This document shows, one piece after another, positions 61,381 to 64,000 of a DNA stretch of 64,000 nt. Below the pieces are notes generated by a model, which searched no databases, was not told where the DNA came from, and saw only the letters and a program-made list of their open reading frames with translations. The stretch lies in NCBI GenBank assembly GCA_036346275.1, contig CM070723.1:30820176-30884175 (forward strand), written 5' to 3'. Each line of letters starts with the position of its first letter. Positions within the stretch are counted from its first letter, which is position 1. This DNA is from Otatea glauca (Eukaryota; Streptophyta; Magnoliopsida; Poales; Poaceae). A program made the translations under genes and the position numbers.

Positions 61381-63121
61381 TATAAAGACCAAGTTGGCCT
61401 AGAAGGGGGTGAATAGGCAACTTTAAAACTTTTTAATTATTATGAAAAACTTTTCTCAATAAAAATAGAAACGGAAGCAATTAGTATAGAAGTCCAGCAC
61501 AACACTTGTTCAAGAACACTATGTAAGGAAGGGAATTTCGAATGAGAAACAATAAGAGAATAATAAGCAATGATAAACAAAAACAGGAGAACTCAATGAT
61601 TTTCCACCGAGGTTCAGAGATCACTCCTACGTCCCCATTAGAGCACTTCCTCAGAAGTATTGATCCACCAAATAGCCAATCTCAATAGCTTTTGGTCTTC
61701 ACTATCTTGACTCTTTCACTACTCCAGTGAGGTGAGTCTCAACCTTTCACAGCAATGGTGGCCTTCCACAATCACTGTTGGATAGGTCGCACCAGTAACT
61801 TCTCCAACCGTCCAGGAACAGCTAGTTCCAAGAGTAATAGACTATCCACAAGCCCTGTCTCTTGGTTCAGTAGCTAAATGCAACCTAAACTTAGCTTGGA
61901 GCAAGTACTCTAAATGTTCAGATGAATGTTTGTGATGTTCTGAGTTGAAGCTCAAACTCTTGATGAAAATGAAGCTCAGGAGTTCTAAAGATCAAGAGTT
62001 GTATAGGATTTGAATGATGTCAAAGGTGGTCAGGATATCAAAGATGTGAATGTGCAAAGCTCTCTTTTGTGTTTGTGAACCCAGGCATTATATATATAGA
62101 TCCTGAACAGAGATAATCGTTACACCTGCCATTTGCCCGTTGGGGGTTGGTAGGATAGATGGGGTAGATCAACTGCTACCCTTTTGCAAGAATTCTATGG
62201 TGTATGAACCATAAGTCAAACTACACACACGCAGGACTGAAAATTTTAGTCTGGGGTACATAGTATTGAGAAGCATTGTTGAACTCAGAGAGATCCATTT
62301 ACGTCAGACCGAAAATATCGGTCCGTAGTACATATGCATTCTTGATTTTGATATCAGCAAGAGAATGCTTGCGCCGGACCGAAAAAGTTGGTCCGGCGTA
62401 CATGGGAAAACTGCTGGTTTTATCAGAGTGAAACAAGTTTGCGCCGGACCAGAAAAATTTGTCCGACGTACACAAGGAATTCTGGTCTGCATCAAACTTT
62501 ATATTTGTGGTTAAAATAAATTTTAACACAGACTAGAATTTTATTTAGAGTGAAAATATAACTTATGCCGGACTAATTTTAAGAAGGAATTTAGATTGGT
62601 CCGTCGAACATAGTTATACTTGGTTGAAAAAGAATCAAGAGAGAATTTATAACGCCGACCATAAAATCGGTCCGACGCATATGAAGTACGCCTTCGGTGA
62701 AGGAAGTTCTCAAAGATCGACCGAATATCGGTCCGCGCATATGTGTACGCCTGTTAGAATTAGAACTTAGGATCTTTGAGCACCTGAATAATATGAAGTT
62801 TGGTCCAGAGAGAATTGCTTTGGCTAACAAGATAAAGCTCTAGATTTTTGAGAGAGAAACATGAAAAGTACTATGCTCCAAGTAATCTTAGTGATTTTGC
62901 ATATGAACCAAGATCATTTGTTATGTATAATCCCTCTTAATAGTACGGTGATTTTAACTATATGGCTTGAATCAACTCCCAAGCCAAAACTAGAGAAACA
63001 CCTTAGTCTTGATCATCAAATCTGAATATTTTCAGTTTACACTGAGTATCCTTTTTAGTCATCAACACCAAAACCTATATAATAAGCATAATTTACACAA
63101 ATTGGGAGCCTAGATCTCTCA
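61381..63121 (-). mobile_element. Copia/Sirevirus-like LTR with internal sequence on both sides
   Basis: On the minus strand the LTR begins TGAGAGATCTAGGC at 63121, just after the purine tract AAAAAGGGGGAGAT (63122-63135). It ends near 61381, just before the primer site TGGTATCAGAGC (61378-61367). It is about 1.74 kb, with the grass Copia hallmark TATTCACCCCCTTCTAGGC near its end and palindromic GGACCGA...TCGGTCC motifs at 62290-62735. Confidence 0.75.
62290..62735. repeat. palindromic GGACCG-type repeats in the LTR
   Basis: Five or six imperfect units, each an inverted pair such as GCGCCGGACC...GGTCCGGCGT (62371-62398), usually followed by ACAT or ACAC. They probably lie in U3. Repeated palindromes are known in Sirevirus LTRs. 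Confidence 0.7.
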
Positions 63122-63402
63122 ATCTCCCCCTTTTTGGTGATTGATGACAATGTCTTTGATATACTGCTCAGAGTTATAAAAGGATTACTTATCCTACAGA
63201 TACAAGTTAGTCTGATAGAACAAATAACTCAAATATTTTATACTCCCCCTGAATGAATGCATGAGATTTAATTGAACACATGAAGCAATATCAGAAACAT
63301 TCAGAATAGGTTTTTCAAAAAAAAAATATGCGTAAAGCAAGATCCATAAAAGACTTGAGTTTCTATATAACAAACTCTTTAGATAACAAGCTTTAGATTA
63401 CT

Positions 63403-63546
63403 AAGATAGGGGGCTCTACAGAGATATATACTATTCTTAAGATAGGGGGCTATGCAGAGATATATACTATTCTTAAGATAGGGGGCTCTGCAGAGATATA
63501 TACTATTCTTAAGATAGGGGGCTCTGCAAAGATATATACAATTCTT
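63403..63546. repeat. 36-bp tandem repeat, 4 units
   Basis: Four directly adjacent units of AAGATAGGGGGCTCTGCAGA plus GATATATACTATTCTT with few substitutions. The unit is 12 codons long and open on the minus strand (KNSIYLCRAPYL per unit). It lies 280 bp inside the purine tract, in the internal 3' region of the Copia element. Confidence 0.95.
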
Positions 63547-63576
63547 ATCCCGCTTTGGCATCAATAGCCAAAAAGG

Positions 63577-63945
63577 TTACTTCTTGCGTTTTGAGAAAGT
63601 CCTTTTCAGCATGCTTGCCATCCTGGAACTTGTGCTTCTTCTTGGAGGAGAAATAGATGATTGCTCTTGGTCTTTGTCAGAGTGTGGAGTGGCCATGGCT
63701 TGATCATGACAGTTAGGATAATCAGGATCACCAGGCTGAGGATTGAATGTGAGTTCGCTGAAATCATGCTGGACATCTCTGATTAGCTCTTGAGTTTCTT
63801 CAGACTTATCCAACAAGATTTGTGCAAGTTGTTCCTGATTAGACACCAGGTTATTTCTAGTATCTTCAGAGTAATCTCGAAGATAATCAAGCATATCCCC
63901 TTGCCAATCCAAACAGCTGCCAGACTTCTCAAAGTTCTTATACAC
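63577..63945 (-). CDS. ORF in the 3' interior of a Copia/Sirevirus-like element
   Basis: A 122-aa stretch, hydrophilic and charged, with a possible coiled coil (NLVSNQEQLAQILLDKSEET) and a basic C-terminus (MASMLKRTFSKRKK). It lies between where pol would end and the LTR, the place of the extra ORF of Sireviruses. It probably continues beyond the window edge. I do not recognise a domain, and it may be a decayed remnant. Confidence 0.4.
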   Translation of the reverse strand: MYKNFEKSGSCLDWQGDMLDYLRDYSEDTRNNLVSNQEQLAQILLDKSEETQELIRDVQHDFSELTFNPQPGDPDYPNCHDQAMATPHSDKDQEQSSISPPRRSTSSRMASMLKRTFSKRKK

Positions 63946-64000
63946 AGTTTGAGCAAACTTGTCAATCTTTGCATCTTGAGCATTTTGTTTTTTGTTGAGA

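Noticed and set aside
63403..63546. CRISPR-like regular repeats
   Set aside because: The 36-bp units abut directly with no spacers, and the context is a plant retrotransposon.

Overview
The window is plant nuclear DNA, most likely from a grass (Poaceae). The evidence is one spliced plant gene with long introns, embedded in the dense mix of elements typical of grass genomes: CACTA, hAT, Mutator-like and Tourist-type DNA transposons, long-LTR Ty3/gypsy elements, and Copia LTRs rich in palindromes. There is no bacterial, viral or organellar gene content. I cannot name the species.

Host gene. The only clearly functional host gene is on the minus strand, from the ATG at 33133 to the stop at 18210. 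It has 11 coding exons that join without a frame break to 508 codons. The product is a CLB1 (SYT7/NTMC2T4)-type calcium-dependent lipid-binding protein: N-terminal membrane anchor, SMP domain, one C2 domain, coiled coil and Gly/Val-repeat tail. Intron 4 (4.2 kb) and intron 10 (3.5 kb) hold most of the gene's transposon load, and intron 6 uses a GC donor.

1-8322: the 3' end of an LTR element (64-719); a CACTA element that keeps only its left end (1096 to about 3800) and carries three exons of a captured gene; a Copia internal fragment (about 3815-6041); and a truncated long LTR (6042-8322) that contains a solo LTR, which in turn contains a 231-bp MITE.

8323-17700: a 1.5-kb hAT element, a 1.39-kb solo LTR, and a short-LTR chromovirus (minus strand, 11883-17689) whose 5' LTR is split by a 668-bp palindromic Mutator-like element. 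The chromovirus ends about 520 bp beyond the CLB1 stop codon.

34000-52200: a nest. A 3.2-kb solo LTR (35279-48468) holds a gag-only LTR element (38658-48404), which itself holds two more solo LTRs (40049-42561 and 43624-46874). Each insertion is supported by a 5-bp target duplication. Minus-strand Copia pieces lie on both sides of the nest.

52490-59623: another copy of the 3.2-kb LTR, interrupted by a complete 3,981-bp CACTA element (TSD TTA) that carries a BOI-like RING ligase fragment. 59624-64000: Copia sequences including an LTR with internal sequence on both sides, plus an in-frame 36-bp tandem repeat.

Most boundaries come from terminal motifs plus matching target-site duplications read directly from the sequence. 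Family names rest on remembered protein and terminal motifs, not on database searches.
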